DNA of 50,883 bases from Faecalibacterium langellae (GCF_002549775.1 NZ_NMTR01000013.1:1-50883); one strand, 5' to 3'; counted from the stretch's first letter, positions 16,257-25,055 are shown. Translations and numbers: made by a program. Notes: generated by a model not told the origin, from the letters alone.

Positions 16257-18545
16257 ATGACAGAGCGGATGGGGCTTTTATCGGTGAACGGAGGCCGGGC
16301 ACGGTTTACGCCGCGGACACTGCGGGCCGAGCTGCGGCCTGCGGCGCGCAGACTGGCGGCTGTGGCAGTGGGATTTGCAGGCGGCTGGGCCGTTCTGTAC
16401 GGTGCACTGATGCCCTTTGGCCTTGGGTTTGTGCTGGGCTTTGCCGAGGACTGCTTTGCGCCCTGCGCGGCAGGCGCGGCGCTGGGGGTGCTGCTGCACA
16501 GCTTCGGGGCGCTTTCGCTGCGCAGCATCTGCCTGCTGTGTGCGCTGGGTGCCGCCGTGGCCGTGCGGTGGATGGGTGCCAAAAAGCTGGCCGTGACTGC
16601 GCTGGCAGGCTGCGGCACGCTGGTGGGCGTGGCGCTGTGCTTTGCCCTCGGCGGCAATGGCGGGGCAGAACTGGTGTTCTACAGCGCAGCAGATGCCCTG
16701 CTGGCGGCGGCCATGGGGTTATGCCTGCGGCGGTTCGCGCCGGAACAGCCCGGGGCCGGGATGCTCTTGGTGGGCGCTGCCGCGGCGGCAGCCCTCGGCA
16801 GTGTACAGCTGTGGAAGCTCTGGCCCGGGGTGGCGGTATGCGCCGCGCTGGAGCTGTATCTGTGCTGCAAGGGGCAGGCAAAAGCCGCGCTGGCGGCCTG
16901 CGCGGTGCTGGGTGCCGCCCTCTGCGGGGCCGACCCGGCCTTCGCCCCGGCTGCGGCGGGCCTTTCCTGCGCGACGGCGGCCGCGGCGGTGCTGGCCCCG
17001 GGTCAGCGCATCGAGACCGTCGCCGCCTATGCAGGCGGCTGTGTCACCGGGGCGCTCTGTGTCCAACCGCCCGGGAATGCCTTTCAATACCTGTTCAATG
17101 TCTGCGGGGCGCTGGCGGTGGTGTCGGCGCTGCCGGCCGGGTGGCTGGCCCCGGAACCGGAAGAAAAAGCCGCGCCTGCACCCATGGACCGGCCCCGGTT
17201 CAGCGCCGCCGCCACCCGGCTGGAACAGGTGGCCCAGAGCCTTTCTTCGCTGGCCGAGACGGTCAACGATGTCTACGACGCCCTGCCGCACCGGCAGGAG
17301 GATTTCCACTGGGTAATTGATAACACTTATGATACTCTTTGTTTTAACTGCGGGCGGCGGGAGACCTGCTGGAAGCAGGAGTATGCCGCCACCATGGAGG
17401 GCATGGAGGCCCTGCGCCCGTTGCTGGAAAACGGCGGGCTGGAAGCGGCGCAATTGCCCGGGCAATTGTCCCGGTGCATCCACCCGGCGGCGCTGTGCGC
17501 GGCGGCGGGGCGGTCTTTCGCGCTCTACCGCAGCCGCAAGGAGGCCCGCATCCACGCCGAAGCCATGCGCACCGCCCTCACCGAGCAGTACAGCGCTGTG
17601 GCCGAAGCGCTGGGTGTGCTGGGCGAACAGCTGGGCCGCCCGGGCGACCCGGAACCCTACAAATCCGGCCGGGTGGCCGACCTGTTCACTGCGCTGGGTT
17701 CCCCGCCGCAGGAGTGTGCCGTCACGCTGGACGACCTGGGCCGCACCCATGCAGCCGTTACCCTGCCGCGCACCCGGTTCTCGGCCCAGGAGCTGGACGC
17801 ACTGGCCGGAGAGGTGGGCCGCATCTGCCGCCGCACGCTGGAAACGCCGCAGGTGCTCTCCTGCAAGGGGCTGACCACCCTGCTGTTCAGCGAAAAACCG
17901 GCTCTGCGGGCGGTGTTCGGCATGGCGGGCGCGGCGGCGCGGGGCAGCATCTCCGGCGACGCGGTGCAGCAGTTCTGCAGCCCGGCGGCGGCGCAGATGA
18001 TCCTGTGTGACGGCATGGGCACCGGGCGGCCCGCCGCCGTGGACGGCAACCTTGCCGCCGAACTCACCGCCCGGCTTTTGAAGGCGGGCTTTACCGCCGA
18101 GCTGGCGGCGCGGCTCGTCAACGTGGCGCTGGCCCTCAAGAGTGAGGACGAGAGCGGCGCGACGCTGGACCTCATCAGTGTGGACCTCTACACCGGCACG
18201 GCACGGCTGTTCAAGGCCGGGGCGGCCCCGGGCTTTCTGGTGCACGGCGGGCGGGTGCGGGCCGTGGGGGACGCCAGCCTGCCGGTGGGCATCCTGGGCG
18301 GCGTGAACGGCCAGAGCCGGGTGGTGCACCTGACTGCCGGGGACTACGCGGTGCTGGTGTCGGACGGGCTGCTGGTGGACGGCCCCGGCTGGGTGGCAAA
18401 GCAGCTGGAACTCTCGGCGGCCGCCGGTGAAGCGCCGGACAAGCTGGCAAAGACGCTGGTGGAGACGGCCCGCGCCCGGGCGCAGAAGACCGGCCGGCCG
18501 GATGACATCACGGCGGCGGTGCTGCGGCTGGAAAAATGCGGCTGA
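16257..18545 (+). CDS. SpoIIE-like membrane PP2C phosphatase
   Basis: In sporulating bacteria SpoIIE is a septal phosphatase that activates sigma F by dephosphorylating SpoIIAA. This 762-residue protein has the same plan. About ten membrane segments lie in residues 35-310, then a linker with a conserved cysteine cluster (CFNCGRRETCW, about 360-371). The C-terminal PP2C domain has metal aspartates D585 (CDGMGTG), D703 (VSDGLL) and the pair in RPDDIT. The start at 16257 follows GGGGAG. An earlier in-frame ATG lacks a site. Codons around 17306-17350 are AT-rich, unlike the rest. No sporulation genes are adjacent, so its role is uncertain. Confidence 0.8.
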   Translation: MTERMGLLSVNGGRARFTPRTLRAELRPAARRLAAVAVGFAGGWAVLYGALMPFGLGFVLGFAEDCFAPCAAGAALGVLLHSFGALSLRSICLLCALGAAVAVRWMGAKKLAVTALAGCGTLVGVALCFALGGNGGAELVFYSAADALLAAAMGLCLRRFAPEQPGAGMLLVGAAAAAALGSVQLWKLWPGVAVCAALELYLCCKGQAKAALAACAVLGAALCGADPAFAPAAAGLSCATAAAAVLAPGQRIETVAAYAGGCVTGALCVQPPGNAFQYLFNVCGALAVVSALPAGWLAPEPEEKAAPAPMDRPRFSAAATRLEQVAQSLSSLAETVNDVYDALPHRQEDFHWVIDNTYDTLCFNCGRRETCWKQEYAATMEGMEALRPLLENGGLEAAQLPGQLSRCIHPAALCAAAGRSFALYRSRKEARIHAEAMRTALTEQYSAVAEALGVLGEQLGRPGDPEPYKSGRVADLFTALGSPPQECAVTLDDLGRTHAAVTLPRTRFSAQELDALAGEVGRICRRTLETPQVLSCKGLTTLLFSEKPALRAVFGMAGAAARGSISGDAVQQFCSPAAAQMILCDGMGTGRPAAVDGNLAAELTARLLKAGFTAELAARLVNVALALKSEDESGATLDLISVDLYTGTARLFKAGAAPGFLVHGGRVRAVGDASLPVGILGGVNGQSRVVHLTAGDYAVLVSDGLLVDGPGWVAKQLELSAAAGEAPDKLAKTLVETARARAQKTGRPDDITAAVLRLEKCG

Positions 18546-18559
18546 TGTCCTGTTTTTCG

Positions 18560-18588
18560 TTGATTTTCGATCGGAGGGAGGGTATACT
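18560..18588 (+). promoter_or_regulatory. Promoter of the pectinesterase gene
   Basis: TTGATT (18560-18565), a 17-base spacer, then TATACT (18583-18588), 36 bases before the start codon. Confidence 0.7.
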
Positions 18589-18624
18589 ATGTAGATATGA
18601 ATGCAGGAACAGGAGGCGGTAAAA

Positions 18625-19572
18625 ATGCTCAACATTACAGTGGCGGCCGATGGCAGCGGCGATTTTGCTTCGGTGTCCGAAGCGGTGCTGGCTGTGCCTT
18701 ATGCCTGTGCGGCAGAGGTCCGCATCGGGCCGGGCGTTTACCGGGAAAAGCTGGTCTGCGAAAAGCAGGATATTACATTGATCGGCGCAGGCCCGGATAA
18801 GACCTGCATCGTGTGGGGGGACGGCGGCAGACTGCCGCACCCGGACGGCAGGCCCACCCACACCTTCCGCAGCTACACCGCATTTTTCAGCGGGGAACGC
18901 CTGCGGGTGGAAGATTTGACGATCGAGAACGACGCCGGGCCGGGTGCGCAGGTGGGGCAGGCCGTAGCGGCCTATGTGGACAGCGCCCATGCGGCGTTTG
19001 TAAACGTGCGGCTGCTGGGCAATCAGGATACCCTCTTTTGCGCGCCCCTGCCGGAGAAGGAGCGGGAGAAGGACGGCTTCCTCGGCCCGCGCGGCCTTGC
19101 GCCCCGCCGCCCCACGGCCCAGTATTACCAGCACTGCGAGATCGCGGGCGATATCGACTTCATCTTTGGCGGGGCGGACGCGCTGTTTGAGCAGTGCACC
19201 ATCCGCACCGTGAATAACCACCTCCCGGCCAGCTACGTCACCGCGCCTTCCGGCTCCGCCGAAGGGCTGGGTTTTGTGTTCTGGGACTGCGATTTCGTCT
19301 CGGACGGCTGCCCGGCGGGCACCGTCTTTCTGGGCAGGCCGTGGCGGCCCACCGGAAAGACGGCCGTGCTGGACTGCCGCCTGGGGGCCCACATTGCGCC
19401 GGAAGGTTTTTCACCGTGGCAGAGCCGCACCGACTCGGACCTTGCCTGCTTTGCCGAGGCGGGCAGCACCGGTGCGGGCGCGGCAGCGCGCGGCGGCTGG
19501 GTGAAGCAGCTGGACAGCGCCCAGGCCGCAGACCTGCTCAAACGGGCACGGAAACTCTGCAGACCGGAATAA
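18625..19572 (+). CDS. Pectinesterase (carbohydrate esterase family 8)
   Basis: Pectinesterases remove methyl groups from homogalacturonan as a step in pectin use. All the family signatures can be seen in order: GVYREK, QAVAAY (usually QAVAL), NQDTLF, DIDFIFGGAD and FLGRPWR, which carry the catalytic aspartates and arginine. The 315 residues are one beta-helix domain with no signal peptide or membrane helix, so the enzyme should act inside the cell on imported oligomers. The ATG at 18625 has AGGAGG eight bases upstream. Another in-frame ATG at 18601 has none. It is followed by a small membrane protein gene. Confidence 0.92.
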   Translation: MLNITVAADGSGDFASVSEAVLAVPYACAAEVRIGPGVYREKLVCEKQDITLIGAGPDKTCIVWGDGGRLPHPDGRPTHTFRSYTAFFSGERLRVEDLTIENDAGPGAQVGQAVAAYVDSAHAAFVNVRLLGNQDTLFCAPLPEKEREKDGFLGPRGLAPRRPTAQYYQHCEIAGDIDFIFGGADALFEQCTIRTVNNHLPASYVTAPSGSAEGLGFVFWDCDFVSDGCPAGTVFLGRPWRPTGKTAVLDCRLGAHIAPEGFSPWQSRTDSDLACFAEAGSTGAGAAARGGWVKQLDSAQAADLLKRARKLCRPE

Positions 19573-19608
19573 TTGCGAAAAAGATAAAGGAATGTATAAG
19601 GGATATCT

Positions 19609-19770
19609 ATGAAAAAGCTGCCGAATTCTGTCAAATGGCTCATCATCCTGCTGGTGCTCGTGGGCATGGGCTGGATGATGTGGAAGGTGAACGACCGGGC
19701 TTCCCGGGTGGAGATGCCTGCACCGGACAATACATTTGGGATTTACCGCACGACGGATTCCAATTCGTAA
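19609..19770 (+). CDS. 53-residue single-span membrane protein
   Basis: The short frame encodes MKKLPNSVKW, then a hydrophobic helix (about 11-26, LIILLVLVGMGWMMW), then a polar tail of 27 residues ending in TTDSNS. The positive N terminus and single helix suggest a bitopic protein with an outer tail, or an uncleaved signal anchor. It lies 36 bases after the pectinesterase, probably in the same transcript. AAGG and AAGGG words lie 8-20 bases upstream. A family B element begins at its stop codon, as it does after two other real genes, which supports the call. The function is unknown. Confidence 0.6.
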   Translation: MKKLPNSVKWLIILLVLVGMGWMMWKVNDRASRVEMPAPDNTFGIYRTTDSNS

Positions 19771-19880
19771 ACAATTTTGAATGGCCGCCGCGTGCGCTTT
19801 GGCCATGAACGGCGGAAGCATTATTTTTATAATTGCAGCTCGAAAAAATCCACGGATTTTTCCGAGCTGCTTTTTCACGA
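19771..19880 (+). repeat. Family B 3'-end element, copy 2, with terminator
   Basis: It begins ACAATTTTGAATGGCC directly after a TAA stop. The small hairpin ATGGCC...GGCCAT (19781-19806) is nearly identical to copy 1. The large hairpin GCAGCTCG...CGAGCTGC (19835-19870) is followed by TTTTT and TTTTCACG, so this copy is also an intrinsic terminator. Confidence 0.72.
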
Positions 19881-19899
19881 GAAATAGATGTGGAAAAGC

Positions 19900-19933
19900 A
19901 AAAGCCGGAACGACTGCAGTCGTTCCGGCTTTT
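19900..19933. terminator. Bidirectional terminator between convergent genes
   Basis: A perfect 34-base palindrome (AAAAGCCGGAACGACTG and its complement) has a T-run on each strand. It ends the two-component operon on the minus strand and backs up the family B terminator on the plus strand. Confidence 0.88.
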
Positions 19934-19942
19934 GTGGATCAT

Positions 19943-21466
19943 TTATTCCTGTGCGGCCTTTTTCTCGTTGGCGGGCAGGTCGTTCATGATGAACCAGAAG
20001 GTGGTGCCCATGCCGATGGCGCTCTGCACACCGAAGCGGAAGCCATGCTGTTGGAAGATGGCTTTGGTGATGGAAAGACCGAGACCGGTGCCCTGCTTGC
20101 CGGAGTCGGAGCGGGAGCGGTAATACCGGTCGAAGATGTAGGGCAGGTCGTCGGCCGAGATGCCGGGGCCGTGGTCTTCCACTTCCACACGCACACCCTC
20201 GGTGCAGCGCTGTGCCCGCAGGATGAAGATGCCATCCTTGCCGATGTGGTGCATGGCGTTGCCCAGCAGATTATGCAAAGCGCGCTGCATCATGTCCGGG
20301 TCAGCGTAGACGGGCAGCTCCTCGTCCGGCAGTTCCAGCTTGAGCTGCCAGCCGTTCTGGGCGCAGATGGCGTCGTAGCGCTCGCTCACCTCGTCGCACA
20401 GCTGGCCCATGTCAAAGTGCACCCGCTCGCACTTGTCCGCACCGCTGGTCACCTTGCTCAGCTCCATCACGCTGGAAACCAGTGCGGTCAGGCGGTCGGC
20501 CTCGTCCACGATGATGTTCATCTGCTCATCGCGGTGGGCCTTGTCGTCGCCGGTGATGTCGCGCACCGTCTCGGCGTAGCCCTTGATGAGGGTCAGCGGG
20601 GTGCGCAGGTCGTGAGAGACATTGGCCAGCAGATCCCGCTGCATCTGGGCTGCGTGCTGCACCTCGGACGCCATGTGGTTGAAGTCCTGGGCAAGGTCGC
20701 CCAGCTCATCCCGGCGGCTGCTGTCCACCTGCACGGCGTAATTGCCCAGGGCCATCTGGCGCGCGGCACTGGAAAGCTGGCGCAGGGGTTTGGTGAACCA
20801 CGCGCTGAACAGCCACGCGGCCGAAAGTGCCATAATGAAGATCAGCGCCGCCGTCATGGGCAGCACGGTGCTGAGCACATTGCCGGCCTCGGCCACATGC
20901 ACCAGACTGGTGGTGACCAGCACGGTGTACTCACCGCCGGAGGTGTTGCGCCCCACCAGCAGCTGGGCCGAGCCGGACAGCCGGGGCGGGTTCAGCGTCT
21001 GCACGAAACCGCCGGTGGTGCGGCATTTTTTGCGCATGGCCACGGCGGTGGAGACGATCATATCATTGTTGGAAGCGTCCGACAGCAGCGTTTCGTGCAG
21101 GTTGCAGTAGGACTGGTTCTCGATCTTGTAGATGGTGCGCATGGTGGAATCTGAGATGTCCACACAAAAGCTGTTCAGGTTGCCGCTGGCGTACAGCTGG
21201 GCGGCCAGCTTGTCAAAGAAGGACCCGTTGACATAGAGCCGCCCGAAGGACCAGGACGAGAGCGTTTCGCCGTCGGCGAGGGCCTTGTCCAGCTCCGAGG
21301 CGATGCTCTCTGCCTGCGTGGTCAGCTGGGACTCGATGTGCTTGGTGTACAGCGGCTCCAGCAGCTGGGTGGAAAGGAACCAGAACAGCCCCAGCAAAAA
21401 CAGGCAGATGCAGCACAAAAACCACATCAGCTGGCCGCGGATGCCGAGAGAACGATGATGCCGCAT
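19943..21466 (-). CDS. Membrane sensor histidine kinase
   Basis: This is the sensor half of a two-component system. The 507 residues contain membrane helices at about 13-33 and 199-221 around an outer sensing domain of about 165 residues, then HAMP. HisKA has the phosphoacceptor H285 (NVSHDLRTPLTLIKGYAE), and the ATPase domain shows HNLLGNAMHH, DHGPGI and GTGLGLSI. The outer domain has no motif I recognise. AAGGAG precedes the ATG. The gene starts 15 bases after the response regulator stop, so the pair is one operon. The signal is unknown. The order and domain plan resemble PhoR-type or VanS-type kinases. Confidence 0.92.
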   Translation of the reverse strand: MRHHRSLGIRGQLMWFLCCICLFLLGLFWFLSTQLLEPLYTKHIESQLTTQAESIASELDKALADGETLSSWSFGRLYVNGSFFDKLAAQLYASGNLNSFCVDISDSTMRTIYKIENQSYCNLHETLLSDASNNDMIVSTAVAMRKKCRTTGGFVQTLNPPRLSGSAQLLVGRNTSGGEYTVLVTTSLVHVAEAGNVLSTVLPMTAALIFIMALSAAWLFSAWFTKPLRQLSSAARQMALGNYAVQVDSSRRDELGDLAQDFNHMASEVQHAAQMQRDLLANVSHDLRTPLTLIKGYAETVRDITGDDKAHRDEQMNIIVDEADRLTALVSSVMELSKVTSGADKCERVHFDMGQLCDEVSERYDAICAQNGWQLKLELPDEELPVYADPDMMQRALHNLLGNAMHHIGKDGIFILRAQRCTEGVRVEVEDHGPGISADDLPYIFDRYYRSRSDSGKQGTGLGLSITKAIFQQHGFRFGVQSAIGMGTTFWFIMNDLPANEKKAAQE

Positions 21467-21481
21467 GGATGTGTTCTCCTT

Positions 21482-22171
21482 TTAGCCGCGCACTGCGTCC
21501 GGGTCAAACTTGTAGCCGATGCCCCACACGGTGGCGATGTAACTGCGGCACTTGCCCAGATGGCCGCGCAGCATCTTGACGTGGGTGTCCACGGTGCGGT
21601 CCTCGCCGAAGTAGTCGTAGTTCCACACCTTCTGCAGAATTTTCTCGCGGCTGAGGGCGATGCCCTTGTTGGACGCCAGGAACACCAGCAGGTCGAACTC
21701 TTTGGGCGTCAGGGCCACATCCTCGCCGGAGACCCGCACCGTGTGACTGGCGGTGTCGATGGTCAGCTCGCCGAAGGTCATGATGTTGTCGGCGGCAGCG
21801 GGCTTGGGCATGGTGCGGTTCAGCACGGCCTTCACGCGGGCCACCAGCTCGCGGGGGGAGAAGGGCTTGACCACATAGTCGTCGGCACCGCTCTCCAGGC
21901 CCGCCAGCTTATCGTATTCCTCGCCGCGGGCGGTGAGGATGATGACGGGGGTGTTGATGTGGCGGGCGCGCATCTCCCGCAGGCAGGTCATGCCGTCCAT
22001 GAAGGGCATCATCAGGTCCAGGATGACCAGATCGAAGGCCCCGCCGGAAAGCTGGGCCAGCGCGGCGGTGCCGTCGCCTGCTTCTGCACACACATAACCG
22101 GAATATTGTAAATGTTCGCTGATCAGCTCGCGGATGCGCGGCTCATCGTCAACGATCAGGATTTTTGCCAT
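21482..22171 (-). CDS. OmpR/PhoB-family response regulator
   Basis: The 229 residues consist of a receiver domain (about 1-120) with acidic residues D8/D9, phosphoacceptor D52 (VILDLMMPFMDG) and the KPFS lysine, then a winged-helix DNA-binding domain ending VDTHVKMLRGHLGK...VWGIGYKFD. The start at 22171 gives the family beginning MAKILIVDDEPRIRE and has GGAAGGGG upstream. An upstream in-frame ATG would add 42 residues without similarity. It is the first gene of the operon with the kinase. The leader is about 110 bases if a TATACT at 22286-22291 is the -10 box. Confidence 0.93.
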   Translation of the reverse strand: MAKILIVDDEPRIRELISEHLQYSGYVCAEAGDGTAALAQLSGGAFDLVILDLMMPFMDGMTCLREMRARHINTPVIILTARGEEYDKLAGLESGADDYVVKPFSPRELVARVKAVLNRTMPKPAAADNIMTFGELTIDTASHTVRVSGEDVALTPKEFDLLVFLASNKGIALSREKILQKVWNYDYFGEDRTVDTHVKMLRGHLGKCRSYIATVWGIGYKFDPDAVRG

Positions 22172-22344
22172 AGGACAGACCCCTTCCTCAGATTCGTCTA
22201 TTTTCACGGTTTTATAATACTGCAAGAATGGGAAAAAGCTGTGAAGTTTGCATGAATGCTTTGCAAAAAGCAGTCTCCTGCTCTCAGTATACCACACAAA
22301 AGCCTGGGTGCACAGGGCATTTTGCGCGAAGAAAAGCCCGGCGC

Positions 22345-22373
22345 TTGCACTGCCGGGCAGGGAATGCTATACT
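22345..22373 (+). promoter_or_regulatory. Promoter of the second propeller protein
   Basis: TTGCAC (22345-22350), a 17-base spacer, then TATACT (22368-22373). It is divergent from the two-component operon. Confidence 0.6.
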
Positions 22374-22430
22374 GAAACGATAAGGGGCAGCGCACTGCCC
22401 GAAGCTTTTGGAAGATAAAGGAAAAGCCCT

Positions 22431-23744
22431 ATGCGAATCGGACTTGTTGAATTTTTGCTCATCCTTGCCATTGCGTCGCTGACCGTCGGCCCGCAGGTGG
22501 CGCTCTTTGTGGACCGCTGGATGCGCCGCGCCAACCGCGCCAGCGCTCAGGCTGCCCGCCGCCGGGCCGAATATGCCGCCCAGGCCGCCGCCGAGCGGGA
22601 CGCGCTGCTCAAGCGGTTCCGCACGGCCAGCACCGTGTTTGGGGTGTGCATCCTGCTGGCACTGGTGTATGCGCTGGTGCTGCGGCCCATCGACACGCCG
22701 CCGCAGCGCTACAAAGCGCCCGAGACCCGGCAGGACACCGGCGCGGCGCAGACCGCGCTTTCCACCGACAGCAAGGACAGCTGGGACCTGGGCGAGTACC
22801 AGGGCGTGGACTGCATCCGCGAACAGGACGGCCTTGTGTACGCGGCGGCCTACAACGGTGCGGCGCTGAAAAAGCGCACGAGCGACCTTGTGCGCACCGA
22901 CGGCGGCCACTATGCGGCCATTCTCTCGGTGGAGGGTGAGCTGACCGGCTTCGATTTTGACCAGAACGGCGACCTGTGGCTCACCGTGGTGACCACCTCC
23001 GGCGGGGCGCTGTGCCGTGCCCGGCACGACAGCTGGGGGGCCGCGGTGGAACAGGTGGTCACCCAGATCGACGGGGCACCGCTGGGAGCCATCTCGGCCG
23101 TGGAAGTGGGCCCGGACGGCAAGGTGTACTTTACCGTGGTGGGAGATGAACCGGTGGATAACGGGCTGGAAAGCGCCCTGCGCACCGAGCTGCTGGCCCA
23201 CACCGGCACCGGCTGGGTGTACGTCTACGACCCGGCAGACCGTTCCGTGCAGCGGGTGCTGGGCGGCGTGGCCGGGGCCTCCGGCCTGGCCCTCTCGGCC
23301 GACGGTGAAACGCTCTACGTCTCGGACCTCGGCAGCCGCTGCGTGTGGAGCGTGGACGCCGCCGCCCGGGAGCTGACGGCGGGCGGCAGAGACTGCGGGA
23401 GCGCCGCCGACAGCCTGCCGGGCTACCCCGGTGCGCTGGCGCTGGACGAAGACGGTGCGCTGTACATCAGCTTCCGCTGGAGCCGCAGCGACTGGCTGGA
23501 ACAGAATGCCGACAGCACCTTCCTGCGCGGGGTGGCCCTGCGTGCAGGCCAGAACCTGCAGCAGAAGCTGTTCCGCATGACGGCGGATGCGCCCTGCGCC
23601 GCTGTAGTGGACCCGGCCACCGGGGCGTGGAAGCGCACCATCACCGGCCGGGCGATGAACAGCTGCGCAGCGGCGTGCCCGGTGGGCAGCAAAGTGTATT
23701 TTGGTGCAGTGGGCTCTGCACGCCTGCTGCAGGCAAGAGTATAA
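22431..23744 (+). CDS. Membrane-anchored SMP-30/strictosidine-synthase-like propeller protein
   Basis: The 437 residues begin with a hydrophobic segment (about 4-28), an Ala- and Arg-rich stretch (about 30-60, likely coiled) and a second helix (about 66-84). From about 105 a propeller-like domain has repeated turns such as GFDFDQNGDLWLTV, VEVGPDGKVYFTV, ALSADGETLYVSD and ALDEDGALYISF. This pattern is typical of the SMP-30/gluconolactonase and strictosidine synthase-like fold. No catalytic set could be confirmed. It lies 15 bases before the UPF0340 gene, probably as one transcript. The role is unknown. Confidence 0.65.
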   Translation: MRIGLVEFLLILAIASLTVGPQVALFVDRWMRRANRASAQAARRRAEYAAQAAAERDALLKRFRTASTVFGVCILLALVYALVLRPIDTPPQRYKAPETRQDTGAAQTALSTDSKDSWDLGEYQGVDCIREQDGLVYAAAYNGAALKKRTSDLVRTDGGHYAAILSVEGELTGFDFDQNGDLWLTVVTTSGGALCRARHDSWGAAVEQVVTQIDGAPLGAISAVEVGPDGKVYFTVVGDEPVDNGLESALRTELLAHTGTGWVYVYDPADRSVQRVLGGVAGASGLALSADGETLYVSDLGSRCVWSVDAAARELTAGGRDCGSAADSLPGYPGALALDEDGALYISFRWSRSDWLEQNADSTFLRGVALRAGQNLQQKLFRMTADAPCAAVVDPATGAWKRTITGRAMNSCAAACPVGSKVYFGAVGSARLLQARV

Positions 23745-23759
23745 AAGGAGTGTTTTGAA

Positions 23760-24320
23760 ATGACCGAAGCATTCAAACAGCAAATCGAGACCGAAGCCCG
23801 GCAGGCCGTGACCGAACTGCTGGCCCAGGCAAACCTGAAAAAAGGTGACGTGTTCGTGGTGGGCTGCTCGTCCAGTGAGATCGTGGGCGGCCACATCGGC
23901 AAGGATTCCAGTCTGGAAGCCGCGCAGGCCGTGTATGCGGGCATTGCGCCGGTGCTGGCGGAAAACGGCATCTGGCTGGCAGCGCAGTGCTGTGAGCATT
24001 TGAACCGTGCCATTATCCTCGAGCGGGAAGCCGCCGAGAAATACGGCTGGGAGGAAGTGTGTGTGGTGCCCCGGCCCCATGCGGGCGGCAGCTGGGCTAC
24101 CACCTGCTGGAAAAACTTCAAAGAGCCGGTGGCCGTGGAAGAAATCCGCGCCCACGCAGGCATCGACATCGGCGGCACCCTCATCGGGATGCACCTCAAG
24201 CGGGTGGCCGTGCCGGTGCGGCTGAGCCTGAATAAGATCGGCGAAGCGAATATCCTGTGTGCCCGCACCCGCCCGAAGCTCATCGGCGGCGAGCGCGCCA
24301 AGTATACCGAGGAGGACTAA
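23760..24320 (+). CDS. UPF0340 / TIGR01440 family protein
   Basis: The 186 residues match the YwlG-type family of Firmicutes: VVGCSSSEIVGGHIGK near residue 35, AAQCCEHLNRAIILE in the middle, PHAGGSWATTCW, and a C-terminal GGTLIGMHLKRVAVP. Several cysteines and histidines are conserved, but no activity is established for this family. AAAGGAG precedes the ATG at nine bases. The next gene follows after 6 bases, so the two are co-translated. Confidence 0.88.
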   Translation: MTEAFKQQIETEARQAVTELLAQANLKKGDVFVVGCSSSEIVGGHIGKDSSLEAAQAVYAGIAPVLAENGIWLAAQCCEHLNRAIILEREAAEKYGWEEVCVVPRPHAGGSWATTCWKNFKEPVAVEEIRAHAGIDIGGTLIGMHLKRVAVPVRLSLNKIGEANILCARTRPKLIGGERAKYTEED

Positions 24321-24326
24321 AGCAGT

Positions 24327-25049
24327 ATGGCTGAGAAAACACTGGAACAGATGAAGGAAGCTGTGGCGGAGATCCGCGAAAAGATGGCCGCAGCCGCCCG
24401 GGAAGCGGGCCGTGACCCCGCAGCGGTGCAGCTGTGCGCCGCCTGCAAGACCCGCACCGCCCAGACCGTGGCCGCCAGCGCCGCTTTGCCCATTGATGTG
24501 TTCGGCGAGAACCATGTGCAGGAGCTGTGCGCAAACTTTGACGCGGGCGCTTACTGCGGCAAGCCCAGCCACTTCATCGGCCATCTGCAGACCAATAAGA
24601 TCAAAAAGGTGCTGGGCCGTGCCAGCCTGATCCAGAGCGTGGACAGCGAACACCTGCTGAACGCCATCGAGAAGGAAGCCGCCAAGGCGGGCATCGTGCA
24701 GAATGTGCTGCTGGAAGTGAACATCGGCGGTGAAGAAAGCAAGACCGGCGTGGCACCGGAAGCCCTCTGGCCGCTGCTGGACGCTGCCGCCGCCGAGGAG
24801 CACATCCGGGTGAAGGGCCTGATGGCCATCCCGCCCGTGAACGACGACGATGCCCAGAACCGCCGGTACCTCGCTGAGGTGTACAAGCTGTTCGTGCAGG
24901 CCGGGGAGCGCGGCTATCAGAACGTGCAGATGGAGACCCTCTCCATGGGCATGAGCGGCGACTTTGAAAACGCCATCCGCGAAGGTGCCACCCTTGTGCG
25001 CATCGGCACCGCCATCTACGGCGAGCGGGATTACAGTAAGAAAGTGTAA
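24327..25049 (+). CDS. PLP-homeostasis protein (YggS family)
   Basis: YggS/PLPBP proteins bind pyridoxal phosphate and help to keep its level and amino-acid pools in balance. The 240 residues form the alanine-racemase-like barrel. The PLP lysine is K41 in CAACKTR (more usual VSKTK), and HFIGHLQTNKIKKV and SMGMSGDFENAI are the family signatures. The N terminus is slightly extended and begins with a charged helix. It follows the UPF0340 gene by 6 bases. A paired family A repeat follows the stop. Confidence 0.92.
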   Translation: MAEKTLEQMKEAVAEIREKMAAAAREAGRDPAAVQLCAACKTRTAQTVAASAALPIDVFGENHVQELCANFDAGAYCGKPSHFIGHLQTNKIKKVLGRASLIQSVDSEHLLNAIEKEAAKAGIVQNVLLEVNIGGEESKTGVAPEALWPLLDAAAAEEHIRVKGLMAIPPVNDDDAQNRRYLAEVYKLFVQAGERGYQNVQMETLSMGMSGDFENAIREGATLVRIGTAIYGERDYSKKV

Positions 25050-25055
25050 AATTCG

